Shown piece after piece: positions 22,924-33,157 of a stretch of 64,000 nucleotides of DNA. This stretch comes from Stereum hirsutum FP-91666 SS1. Its lineage: Eukaryota > Basidiomycota > Agaricomycetes > Russulales > Stereaceae. The stretch is from assembly GCF_000264905.1 (NCBI RefSeq), contig NW_006763149.1, positions 62,001 through 126,000 of the forward strand, read 5' to 3'. Both the position numbers and the translations under genes were made by a program. The notes beneath the pieces are model-generated. The model was not told where the DNA came from and did not search any database. It saw only the letters and a program-made list of their open reading frames with translations. The first letter of the stretch is position 1, and every line of letters starts with the position of its first letter.

Positions 22924-25053
22924 ATGGAAGAAGATCACTGGAAGGCCTTCGAGAGGAGGTATGTTTTTACCGATTCAATGTTTATTTACCTTAAAAGGTC
23001 CTCAAACGTTTTACGCAGCGCCAATGCGTACTGGAGCGCCGCCGTCGAACCGCGTCTGGAGCATGCTAGTCATCTCACCAGTTCTCACCATGTCCACAAC
23101 CCACAAGAGCGCGAAAATGCTCAACAAATGAGCAAAACTCTCGACCTGGAGTACAAGGCCATCCAGCGCGCCTCTTCGCGTATTGCCACCTTGCGCAATC
23201 TGGTTACTCCCATCTGTGCCCTTCCGTCCGAGCTCATATCCCATATTTTCTCGTTCTGCATCGTCCACGAGCCTCCTGGTACAGCGTCGAGGGAAATTAC
23301 GGTGCCAGGATACCTATCGTCCCAAGTGATACAACGGCGGACACTTACAAGTCACCGGCTTGGATGGATCAAGGTGACCCAAGTGTGTAGACACTGGAGG
23401 GAGGTCGCTCTCGAGGACCCTATGTTATGGACCACGATTTGTTTCCCCCTCGGGAAGAAGTGGATTCGTGAGATGTTGAGTAGAGCTAGGGATGCGCCCC
23501 TCATCATCAATGATGGAGCTGATCCTGATGACTTCTATGACGACGACTCGGAAGAAGACGAGACTGCAGCGGGCCATGATGTGAGGATGCTTATAGCAAA
23601 GCATCTATCGCATATCCGAGACTTGAAGTGGGTGGCGGGGGGGATGAAGATTGACAGGGTATTGGCCAAGACCCTCAAGCATCCTGCGCCATTACTCGAA
23701 CGCGTCAAACTGACGGCACCCGCCTACTTCGATTCCCCCGCAGACCTATCCACCGTTCCTTCCTGCGTTTTCTCCCGATCAGCGCCCCGTCTTCGCCACT
23801 TAAGCCTCTACGGCTTCGCATGGATTGAGAAATCCCCGTCCATCCATAATCTCACACATTTCAACATAGGCTACTACCCGCCAGGCTCAAAAGAAACCAC
23901 GGGAAACGTTTGCCACGTTCCTTTCACCAACTTCCTCGATACGCTAGGACATATGCCTAACCTTCAGGAGCTCCTCATCCACGATATTGCTCCGTCAACG
24001 CCTTCTCAATCTGAAGTTGGCCGCATCATCACTCTCCCTCATCTGAAGGTACTCTCCTTAAGTGGTGAAGCAGCCGATTCCATCATCATCCTAGAACACC
24101 TTCGATTTCCTTCCCTAGGTCGATTTGAGCTTGTATGCGGTAATCCCACTACACCCTTCAACTCATTTGGGCCCCTGTTCCAGCTGCTGGAAACCCACAT
24201 CCGTACACCAGCTTTCGAGCCCCTGCGCACGCTCGGCATACATTATCGTGCTCGCCACTTCAACATCCGCGCCTGGCCGTTATCAACGGTCTTACCCAGC
24301 GGTAGTCCAAAGTTCACGTACACTCGGCACGACTCATCATCGGAGTCAGGAGAGTCCTCACCTCTCAATTCCACCGTCCGACAAGGATTGTCAGACAATC
24401 CCCCACCCCCCATCCTACGCCTCGCCTTGCATTGGAAGAAGACCGAGGAATACTCTGCTCTCAGGATGCTGGAGGGCGTGGTACCGAGGCTGAACTTAAC
24501 TCAGCTGCAGACGCTGAGCATTTCGGATGAAGAATTGGAGGATAGGATCGACGCGGATTGGAACACGGAGAGGTGTGTGAGGTTATGGCGGGCTGCGGGA
24601 GATGTGAAACATCTCAGCGTCTCGTGCTCAAACCCCATCGCTGTGTTCATGACACAGGCACTCGTCGGCAATGTACCCATCATTGATAGAAGCAATCCTT
24701 CGATGCCGCCGGATGACCAGTTCATATTCCCCAAGTTAACGACGCTGGACTACAATAACATTGATTGTCTGAAAAGGCGCGCTCGGCATCCGCTTTCCTT
24801 CCGACAACTTCTCCCATTCGTCATTCAGGCTCGGAAATCCAAGTCTGCGCTCGAGAAGAGAATACCGCCTATCAGATACCTGTCCATTGACCTTCTCGAG
24901 AATGAGGAAGTCGTGAACTGGTATTGGGAAAAGAAGCTCGAGTCTATGGTGGACAAGGTGGTCATAGAGGTGGAAGAGTACAGCCATCTATGGCGAAATG
25001 GGCTAGCATGCCGAAATGGGCTAAACGGCCACAGCTCCTCACTCCCCGCATGA
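22924..25053 (+). CDS. F-box protein with leucine-rich-repeat-like C-terminus
   Basis: Two exons are proposed: 22924-22958 (MEEDHWKAFE...) and 23019-25053, joined by GTATGT...ACGCAG. The intron is in frame and open, so an unspliced reading also works; the splice signals favour removal. A helical segment precedes the F-box core (ICALPSELISHIFSF, then VTQVCRHWREVALEDPMLWT). The remaining ~500 residues are irregular Leu-rich repeats (LRHLSLYGF, NLTHFNIGYY, NLQELLIHDI, LKVLSLSGEA, LRTLGIHY, LQTLSISDEE). An acidic DDFYDDDSEEDE insert lies in between. Such proteins recruit substrates to SCF ubiquitin ligases through Skp1. They form huge, rapidly evolving families in Agaricomycetes, so the substrate cannot be guessed. 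The last codons contain a 27-base sequence that recurs inverted downstream. Confidence 0.85.
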   Translation: MEEDHWKAFERRYVFTDSMFIYLKRSSNVLRSANAYWSAAVEPRLEHASHLTSSHHVHNPQERENAQQMSKTLDLEYKAIQRASSRIATLRNLVTPICALPSELISHIFSFCIVHEPPGTASREITVPGYLSSQVIQRRTLTSHRLGWIKVTQVCRHWREVALEDPMLWTTICFPLGKKWIREMLSRARDAPLIINDGADPDDFYDDDSEEDETAAGHDVRMLIAKHLSHIRDLKWVAGGMKIDRVLAKTLKHPAPLLERVKLTAPAYFDSPADLSTVPSCVFSRSAPRLRHLSLYGFAWIEKSPSIHNLTHFNIGYYPPGSKETTGNVCHVPFTNFLDTLGHMPNLQELLIHDIAPSTPSQSEVGRIITLPHLKVLSLSGEAADSIIILEHLRFPSLGRFELVCGNPTTPFNSFGPLFQLLETHIRTPAFEPLRTLGIHYRARHFNIRAWPLSTVLPSGSPKFTYTRHDSSSESGESSPLNSTVRQGLSDNPPPPILRLALHWKKTEEYSALRMLEGVVPRLNLTQLQTLSISDEELEDRIDADWNTERCVRLWRAAGDVKHLSVSCSNPIAVFMTQALVGNVPIIDRSNPSMPPDDQFIFPKLTTLDYNNIDCLKRRARHPLSFRQLLPFVIQARKSKSALEKRIPPIRYLSIDLLENEEVVNWYWEKKLESMVDKVVIEVEEYSHLWRNGLACRNGLNGHSSSLPA
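24979..25005. repeat. 27-bp inverted repeat, left arm
   Basis: These 27 bases at the 3' end of the F-box coding sequence are a perfect inverted match to 25643-25669. A partial second copy (CCGAAATGGGCTA) follows directly. Confidence 0.9.
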
Positions 25054-25970
25054 AACCTCTCGGAGTTTTTTGGTGCTTTTAACTGTACATCTCATTCATG
25101 CTCCCGAATATTTTCAATCTCTAGATCATCATAGTGCTCCTACAAGAGATGGATCTACAAGGACAACTTGTAAATGTCAAAACTTGCAGTCTCGCTAACA
25201 TTGTCAAAACTCTTTCATAAATCATAAAATTAATCTGGAGACATATTCATCCATACGAAATGAGATCTGGGTCCTTATTTCGTGCAAGGACAATCTGTGG
25301 GATACATTTGCACTACTTCTGGGCCCTAGAGCAATTTACGAGGATTTTCAATGCAGCCACATATGGTAATCACGCGTCACACCAGGAGATCTCCGAGAGC
25401 CTTTTCGCGCTGTCGGTTTACCGGACCGCTGATAACCGACGCGACTTCGTCACAGCCCAAACCGTCATAAAACGGATGATAACAGAAATCTCAGCTGATC
25501 TCGCATTGCCTGCACCTTGCCACACCCGATAGCTCAAAAAACCATACAGAGTCAATCTATCAAATGATAACTTTAAATGGTATGCACCAGAATGAGCTCC
25601 GAGGAAGGGAGAGGCACTTTCCGAGGTGTATCTTTATTTTGTTAGCCCATTTCGCCATAGATGGCTGTATAATAGAAAGAAAGGAGAGGAGTATGAATCA
25701 TGGATGCCTCCAGTAGACTCGTACTATAATGACTGGTAGAACTGTGCTGTCTGAAACTAACAATAATTGCTTCATCCTTCCTCATTTTCGCCTTGCTCAA
25801 GTGTTGCGTTGTAATTTCTTCTCAGATTGCCGTACAAATGCCGTGTGATTTACTGACAATGGAGATTCAATGGAAATCCTGTGACCACGAAGGGAGGAAC
25901 AGTCGTTATATCATGAGGGGAGGTATGATGGACAAACACGAGCATTGAGGAGAACTACACCACACGAAAA
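25054..25970. other. Intergenic region containing the right inverted-repeat arm
   Basis: This is the 3' flank of the F-box gene and of the convergent GEP4-type gene. A 90-codon plus-strand frame at 25260-25532 has no recognisable features. The inverted-repeat arm is at 25643-25669. Confidence 0.5.
25643..25669. repeat. 27-bp inverted repeat, right arm
   Basis: Exact reverse complement of 24979-25005, about 640 bases away. Flanking bases on either side do not match. Confidence 0.9.
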
Positions 25971-27017
25971 CTATGTTCTCTTCAACCTATTCCTCAGTCC
26001 TCTCACGACTCTACTTCCAACCCACCCTAGAGCACCTAGTCCCATGACACCCACTGCTTTCGCAGTACCACTCCATCCATCACCATACCCTGTACCCTCC
26101 GTCACGTCCGCGCCCACTAAGGACGACTCTGTCACCTTCACGAACCTGGCCTCCATTGCTTCTCTCTCCTCCTTCGTCCCTTTGATCCATCTCTCCGCAC
26201 CTTTGACAACTTGACTCTCCGCCCACCGCATCGCCATGCCTTCCCTCTGCCAGACTCCTGTCGTCCAAACCGCCAACGGTCCTTCAGTCAACTTTTCCGC
26301 AACCCGTGAGGTACTGTCTTGCGTCTTCTCATCTAGGTCGAGCTTAGGGTCAGAGGTCCACCGAACACCGAAGAATTCTCCTATCCTGCCCACCCATCCT
26401 TCTCTACCTCCCAACCTTCGCGCCAACACGACGTCGGTGAAAACTCTATCACCCACCACCACTAGTTCCCTCGTCTCTATCGGACATTCCAATGACCCAA
26501 AATACTTTCGTATTGCCGACGCACATGAATACGAAGGCTTGAACGACCGATGGAAGAGGACATGCGATCCAAGATGGTGGGAGACGGATTCGGCTTGGAG
26601 GCCGGACGTGTCGAGATGTGTGCCTGCTGAGTTAGACACGATCAAGATGTTTTGTGGACCAAAGACGCGTTGGCAATCCTTCCAGGCTTCCTGGAGTTCA
26701 GGGACAAGTCGGTCGTCGTGAGGTATTGTCTGATACGACCCATACTCATGTTAGCACTGACGACATCGGTTACAAAAAAGCGTTTTGGCTTAACTAGACA
26801 GTTGTCCTTGTCGAGCACTGCACCACGGTAGCCTGCACGCTTGAGCGCAGCAAAATCAAGTTGGCGAATATCTTCCTGCATTGAACGAACGTTACGATTT
26901 TGGATATCCACAAACAGAGGTTGAGAAATCACCTGCGACTGCTATCGACGGAAGGATGACGCGTGGATTGACTAGAATATGGAATGCAACGAGCGTCCCG
27001 GGAAGATTGAAAGGCAT
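25971..27017 (-). CDS. GEP4: Mitochondrial phosphatidylglycerophosphatase, GEP4 type
   Basis: Proposed exons 27017-26937 (27 codons, MPFNLPGTLVAFHILVNPRV), 26875-26795 (27 codons) and 26729-25971 (253 codons with stop) give 306 residues. HAD-phosphatase motifs are visible: motif I in AVLDKDNCL, motif II in ILIVSNSAG, motif IV in VVVGDRVFTDVV. Family blocks TIPHDDRLVPEL, QAESVSHHLG and FKPSYSC are present, as is the PLAVWTTGVWQRE block. GEP4 dephosphorylates phosphatidylglycerophosphate to phosphatidylglycerol in cardiolipin synthesis at the mitochondrial inner membrane. The first intron is odd: the in-phase donor with the best family fit is GC (GCAGGT at 26936), whereas the GT two bases later breaks the frame. 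The second intron starts GTTAAG. A hydrophobic C-terminal stretch (GVMGLGALGWVGSRVV) could be a membrane anchor. Confidence 0.88.
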
Positions 27018-28302
27018 TTTTTCAATCCCAAGCCTCAGACCTCAGGAGTAGATGAGTGGAAGGAGAGGGTTGTGGGCCACAACGTGTTTCGAGAGCAGTG
27101 ATTCCCGTGACCACGCGTCGTTGAGATGCTTAGATAAGGTGCCACAGGGCCAGTGTTAGCATCATCCGAGTCGACACCCTTTACCTTTCCTGCCACAATC
27201 AACCAAGTTGTCTTCATGCCCAGGGTCTCTCAATGTTGCAATGTCATTTCAAGGTCATCTTTGGCGCATCATCAGCTCGAATCCCGTCGCTCATCGGATC
27301 GCTACCGTCTCAAACTTCGCTTTGTCGACAGTCCTCTACCTAAAGTTGTATAAAAAGTCCATGGTCACGGTGTACTACGACCCTTTGAACTCTCATCCGC
27401 ACGATACTTTCACTATTTACATCTCCTATGTGTTTCCTCCGAGTCACAGACTTCTCTATCTACAAGCCCTCTGAAAAGAAGGGCCCCACATTTCCGCCAC
27501 ACCAACAATTCTTCACACGGCATTGGCGCTCCGAAGACTGAGCATCCCCGTAGGCTTGTCAGAACACATTTGCGAGCTACAGCGCTCGACGTTTTATCTT
27601 AGGTATGGTTTTGGCTGGTCGGTATATCCTACCGTTATGGGTCTGTTCTCAGTGAGAAGGGTTAGCAGAGGGCTTATGGAAAGCCGGATCTCGAGCTCCG
27701 ACGCTTCGATTGATCGCCTTTTTGGGACAGTTCTTTGTGCTCTCCCGCACCGAGCAATACTCAGAGTCCTTCGCATAACTCCTGTTCCCTTGTCAGATGT
27801 GGTAGCTTCTCTGATGGGAACGTTTTCTTTCTTCCTTATCTGACTTTTTGTTCTTGTCACAGCACAACAAGCACAGCGCGAAACACGTTGATCGCGCCTA
27901 GTGGACGCACTTCTCTCGGTGACGCGGGAGATATCGTTTTGCTATGTTCTGTTTTTGTTTTGTCTCGTAAAACAAGTCTGACGAATGGGGCTTACTTGTT
28001 AGTCAAAAGACGAATCGGGCTCCTACTTCGATTTCCCCTTCATGCTTCCATTTTCGTGGTCCCACCCCAGACACGCCGTTATCATAGCACGTTGCACAAG
28101 GATCGGTGCCCACGGCAACGGCGAAAGAGGACATGCGTTTAGATAGTCTGCCTAATGCGACGTTGCTCTGAAACCCTGCGAAACCGCTAAGGTCCGCGCT
28201 ATTATGCGTCATGCGGGCTCGCTTGTTCGTTGATCTATTTGTTCTTGTTTCGTGGTACCGGAGTGATCTGCGTTTTCCTCACGGGTCTTCGTCCGATTTC
28301 TG

Positions 28303-28440
28303 TATATAAGGACTGCGGGGCTTTCAGCTTTTCGATATCGGGTTTTCCTCTCGACTCCCATCTCCTCCCTCCCCTCCCCTCTCCCCGCCCTCCCTCTACT
28401 TCTCCCTTCCTCCCTCCCACTCACTACTCTCTAGGTCTTT
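28303..28440 (+). promoter_or_regulatory. TATA box followed by pyrimidine-rich tract
   Basis: TATATAAG at 28303-28310 is followed by about 110 bases dominated by C and T up to roughly 28440. This is the arrangement seen at strongly expressed fungal core promoters. No recognised gene follows it. Confidence 0.5.
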
Positions 28441-28858
28441 CTCTAGTTTCCCAGTCTTGACTCTAGCGACCATTGCCCACGACGGCCTTCGACACCAGGT
28501 GCGTGTGGCGCATTCATTGTTCGCATTTTACCCCACTGAGACCCCTTCCCCATAGGCCCTCAAGTCCAATAATTACCGTCCACAGCAACGACACCCCATC
28601 CGCCGCTATGCTATCATGGTGCGTTCGTTCTATTCTACTATTTTGTCGCTGTTGCTGACTTGCCCCCCGTCGTGTCATCGTCTCCTTACCGCCACCGCCA
28701 TCATGGGTCGCCGACTTGTCAAGACATCGAGCCCGAGCATGCTTGGAGGTGTGTTTTCTTTTTTCTTCTTGGTGCTTAGCTAGGATGGGGTATCCATGCT
28801 GGGTCTCGGTGCTGGGCTTCGGTGCTGGGGTCTCCGGGTGTGGCTAGGTCTTCGTGGT

Positions 28859-28880
28859 GGGTCTTGGGTCTCGGGTTGGG
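28859..28880 (+). other. Potential G-quadruplex motif
   Basis: Four GGG runs at 28859-28861, 28866-28868, 28873-28875 and 28878-28880 are separated by loops of 4, 4 and 2 bases. They lie inside a longer GCTGGGTCT-like repetitive stretch. Confidence 0.6.
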
Positions 28881-29063
28881 TTTCTCAGCTGGGGTCTCTG
28901 TGCTGGGTCTTAAATGCTTGGCTAGGCTGGAGATGTTGGGATCGATTTTCCAGTGCTGTGGCTCTATGATTGTGCTGGGTCCATGTGCTGGCTTCTGAGT
29001 CTCTGGGCTGGATCTCTGGACCTGCTTGGGCTGGGCGACATCGACCTCGAGAACGAGATCAAG

Positions 29064-29194
29064 CACGACGACTTACCTCAAGAGCCTCAAGACTCCTCTG
29101 GGAAAGCGTCGACCTTGCCGTGGTCCAGGGGCTCTAGCACCCCAGAGTCTGATCCTCTGGGGGAAGCCAAGAGACGCTACTAACAGGTGAGTGG
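29064..29194 (+). repeat. Diverged direct repeat, copy A
   Basis: About 130 bases sharing blocks such as CTCAAGACTCC, AGCGTCGACCTTG and GATCCTCTG with copy B at 29329-29459. Both copies end with a GTGAGTG donor-like sequence. Confidence 0.7.
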
Positions 29195-29328
29195 ATTAGC
29201 GGTTCGTTTCAGAAGTACTCTCTAACGCGTCTGGTACAGTTTCTTTCACAGTTGTGTGAGTCCGAGTAAGACGACCTCAAGTGCAAGACGCTCGACGCTC
29301 TGATCATCGGCATCATCGTCGTCAACCA

Positions 29329-29459
29329 AACAACGACATTCCTCGAAATTCTCAAGACTCCCCTGGGATAGCGTCGACCTTGTCGTGGTCCAGTGGCTCC
29401 AGTCCTCAGAGTCCGATCCTCTGAGCGAAGCCAACAGACGCTTACCAAAAGGTGAGTGA
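29329..29459 (+). repeat. Diverged direct repeat, copy B
   Basis: Second copy of the unit at 29064-29194, offset by about 265 bases and differing at many positions. A weak partial third copy may begin near 29695. Confidence 0.7.
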
Positions 29460-30011
29460 ACGGCTCGTGTGGCCCCTATATCTTCCCGCCCAGTCCGCTC
29501 ATGCCTATGTCCGAGGACATCGATCCCAGTATCGCTAGACATGCTCTGTGCTCGGCCATTGGTCTTGAATGTTTGTCTTCCCTGGCTCCTGGATCCAGAG
29601 ATCTGTTCTAGTCTGGCTCAAGCTAGGCGATATTCGTGTCAAGTGCAGATATATTATCCATCAATTAGACCTCGAAGCAATCTTTCAACGAATAGGTACC
29701 CTCCGAAGCCTCGAGAACCCCCAAGAAAAGGTAGATCGTGCGTCAACCGTCATGTGACGCTGGAAACATTGATGCAGTCAGGCCATATTGGTATGGATGG
29801 AATGGTGGGATCTCGAATTCGGCCTAAGAAAATTTCACGCATCCCTTGCTACTAGCTTCGGCATCAAGTCAAGGAAGTGCCTACTATACGCTACACCCGA
29901 GAGGACAACGTCGCCGTTACAATTACGTTTCAGGGTCTACCCTTTGCCCAAGATTCAAGAAACGAAGGAAAAGCATCAGAAATTTGTGCAAAGACACGAC
30001 TGTCCCTAATG

Positions 30012-31985
30012 TTAGAGGCATTGGCTGTACTGTTGTCCATAAAAACGATATCAGATAAATGTGGAAGAGGTATGTGAAATTACTCACATAGGCATTGGAA
30101 GCCTGACACGTATAGGGAGAAGCACAAACTAATTAAAGGTTCATGTCAACCCCATAGTCCCAAGCCACAAGTGATAGACATCAACCCACCCGTTCCCCCG
30201 GTCCAACCTATACCCCCACACTGTCCCCAATGAGCAACGGTGCCGCCACCGCCAGTGGGCGCTGAGCCAGTAGAGCTCGTTGTCGGAGTCACGACGGGCG
30301 TACTAGTTGAGCCTGGAACTGAAGAAGCCCCACTTTGCAAGACACTAACGATGCCGTTGTAGGCAGGCCTAGAGCGCGTACTTCGATATAATTTTTATTC
30401 AAGAAATAGCGTGCAAATACTCAACATACTTTGGTTGCCAGTTGGCGTCGAAGAGCAAGGGATTAGTAGACGCACGCCAGGAGTCGGGGTCGCGAACACC
30501 CCAACTGGTGATGGAGACGCAAGACGGAACAGCTACACAGGCTCTAGCCACGGCCTCGTAATCAGAAGCGGCGGCATTGGCGATGTCAAGCTCTAGACAA
30601 TATGCATGTGAGGAGGACCAACAATACTAGATGCTAACAAGGGAAAAACCTGTGATTGCAACATCGACACCGGCACCAGCGAGAGCAGTGAGGGCAGCTT
30701 GTACACCGCCTGCCCCACCGGCCTAAGAGTGCACAGCAATAAGTGAGAGTAAGTATGTAAAGATAGAAAACAAGTTTACGCTGAGGTGGCTTTGACTACC
30801 GATGCCATCAACGAGCTTCGTTCCACCCGAGTTCAAGCTCTTTACCAAGTTGACGATTCCTGCAACCTTAGCGTTGTTCGAATCGAGATTGTAATCGTTA
30901 ATGTAAAGCTGACGACAAGAGCATATTAGAGGCCTGCAATATCAATTAGCCACCCTCGTCACATACCTTTACGGTGGGATCGACAGCGCGAGCGGCCTGG
31001 AATGCAATAGTGAAGACATCGTTGCCTAAGACTTGCGTCCAGTGGGTGCTCTGCATCAATCAGTACAAGGAAATCTGTGCGTTAATCCGTCTAAAACTCA
31101 CCTTGATCGTGCCGTCCTCATTCTGATACGCAGGCATCAGCAGATAATAACCGATGGATAGGCCGGACTGCTCACGATGTGCTCATTCACAACATCTACG
31201 GCGTCTGTATGGACCGTTGTCGATGAGGCAGAGTTGCTTCAAACTCGAGATCAAGGTGGCTTACAGAGTTTTCCCTTGTAGCGAGTCATGACCTGAGTGA
31301 TGTGATTCTACGGCCCCTCGCCGTCAGTCACTAGGTTGGAAGTCCGAAAACAAAAACTTACCTGAAGAACGCTAGTTAATGTCGCCTTATCATTGATGTT
31401 TGTTACCCAGGTAGGCAGTTGTTCTGCCCAGACTGGAAGAAGTGTGAGCTTCGTACATATTTACGATAAAAACAAATATCGTTACCGAAAGTGTGTCCAC
31501 GAATTTTCTTGCCATTGGTGGTTGCCCACTATATTCATCCATCAGCTATGACATGATGATACGCAGGGAGTATTTACGTTGACAAGATAGTCTGCTCCAG
31601 CCCAACTAAACTGATTCTGAGCGGGTTCGATGGCATCCCACTTTCAAAAAAGCGTGTCAACCGCGAGTGAGATTCTTGGATAGTGAGAGTGCTGAGTACC
31701 TTCATAGAGTTTTCTGGAGTGACTCCGCCAAAGTCGGCCTGAGTGATGGCAGCATCCTGTGCAACGCTAGAGTTTGAAGACATCGTCGTCAGAACAATAT
31801 GCCTATCAGGAATGCGAAACGTACGTGAGGCGGTTCTGGTCAGCACAAGTACCCCAGAAGACCTTGCCGTGGCCCTTCAGAAGAGTGTCGATGCTGGTAG
31901 CAGCCTGACGCTTCTCGATCGTGGCAGCAGACACCGTGAGCGCGAAAGTCAGCAAGACAGCGCTGACGAGGAACTTCGTGGCCAT
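30012..31985 (-). CDS. GH10 endo-beta-1,4-xylanase with C-terminal CBM1
   Basis: Fifteen small exons, from 31985-31825 to 30029-30012, keep phase and total 394 residues. A secretion signal ([16 protein letters not shown]) is followed by a Kex2-like EKR. The GH10 barrel shows [16 protein letters not shown], the acid/base Glu in [21 protein letters not shown], the nucleophile Glu in ITELDIA, and [12 protein letters not shown] Ser/Thr/Pro linker leads to a CBM1 ([17 protein letters not shown], then ASNAYYSQCL) with four cysteines. The CBM1 is completed only by splicing two tiny 3' exons (30128-30088, 30029-30012); reading on without them destroys it. The enzyme hydrolyses xylan outside the cell, anchored to cellulose. 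One oddity: the usual WHxQ after the RGHT motif reads WAEQ here, so a normally conserved substrate-binding His is absent. TATA-like ATATAAAAGG lies about 70 bases upstream. Confidence 0.93.
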
Positions 31986-33157
31986 CTGTAAGTTGAGTGA
32001 ACTACAGGCCGCAGGGGCTAGACGAATGATGAACGTACTATCCTCGAGATCCTTTTATATTCAACATTCTCCTGTTTTGTCACAGTGGACTTTGTCGTGT
32101 TGCCTGTAAATCTTCCGAGGTTCGGTGGGTGCCAAGATCTCCTCGAGGATCAAATACCAACACCATTGGAAGGGAAAAAGGTCGGAACTTAGGCGCATGA
32201 ACCCACTGGTTCATTCGCATAATTACAATGCAGGAACAAGGTCTAGTCCGGGCATGGTACTGTCACGAAAGACGGAATACTAGGGCCAAGACAAGGCCCA
32301 TAAGACTCGTGGTGGTAGTCGTAAATATAGACCGTGAGGCATTGGGGTAAAGCCATAGAAAATTCCGAGAAAAGAAGAAACACCTAGCCGCTGAGTAGAG
32401 ACACTGGAGACAATGTTCTGCATCACGCGGTGCCGGGCACGAATCAGATGCACGATACATAGTTGCTTGGCGGCGGTACTACTTCTTATGACCGATTCAC
32501 TTGCTACTAGCGACAAACCTCCTTTCCTAGAAAGTACGTAGTCGCCGGTGCAGAGAAGAACAACGATACCAAAATCACACTTCGTTGCCGATCTGAAGGG
32601 ATGCCAAATCAGCGGCAGAGTATGGGTGTTGAAAGGTCCTCTCAATACTTTTGGGTAAGCTGTCATAAATCCGGCCGCGCTGCTCCCCGCATCTCGCACG
32701 ACGATTGATATTGGCGCGATATGAAAGGCGTGCTATGGCCTCAAAAATCCCGAAGTTTTGACAAAACCGTTCTCGCCGGTTTCGCTGAATACTAGTAATC
32801 AGTGATTGAAACTGAAGATAAGTAGCGCGAATAGAGATGAGCAGGAGATAGAGCGCCATACATTGAGTAGTTCAAGTACTGCAAGTTGCGAAACTACAGG
32901 CGTTGTCTCGAAGGATGAAAGCTGCATCATGATAGATCATGATGCGCCATGGCTCGAAGTAAACTTTAGCAGGGCCGTGACTGACACCGACTGACACGCG
33001 AACGGAAATTCCGGCAACAGCCGGGCGACTGGAATGGCAATCATCAACACCAACATCCTTTGTCCGCAGCCATTGTGCTCCTCAACCTCTCGACATCCAC
33101 GAAGTTCTCCTTTGTACCCTTTTCGTACGACACCGGTATACAACCCATTGTATTTGG
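31986..33157. other. Intergenic region upstream of the xylanase
   Basis: The part near 31986-32060 is the xylanase promoter. Frames at 32280-32860 on the minus strand look like chance ORFs; no gene is recognised. The right end should hold the promoter of the HNH-like gene. Confidence 0.5.
32051..32060 (-). promoter_or_regulatory. TATA box of the xylanase gene
   Basis: On the minus strand the sequence reads ATATAAAAGG, 66-75 bases upstream of the start codon at 31985, at a typical distance for a fungal secreted-enzyme gene. Confidence 0.6.

Larger units (their letters stand above)
27018..30011. other. About 3 kb without a recognised gene
   Basis: This is the largest internal gene-free stretch. 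It holds a TATA-like TATATAAG (28303), a pyrimidine-rich tract (28330-28440), several GT/AG intron-like pairs near 28500-28760, a G-rich segment (28790-29040) with a G-quadruplex-type motif, and a diverged 130-base direct repeat (29064-29194 and 29329-29459). No frame has recognisable protein similarity. It may be a non-coding transcript, a decayed gene or element, or an orphan gene with very short exons. Confidence 0.5.

Noticed and set aside
25260..25532. A 90-codon plus-strand frame downstream of the F-box gene
   Set aside because: No motif, no conserved composition; lies between inverted-repeat arms and looks random.
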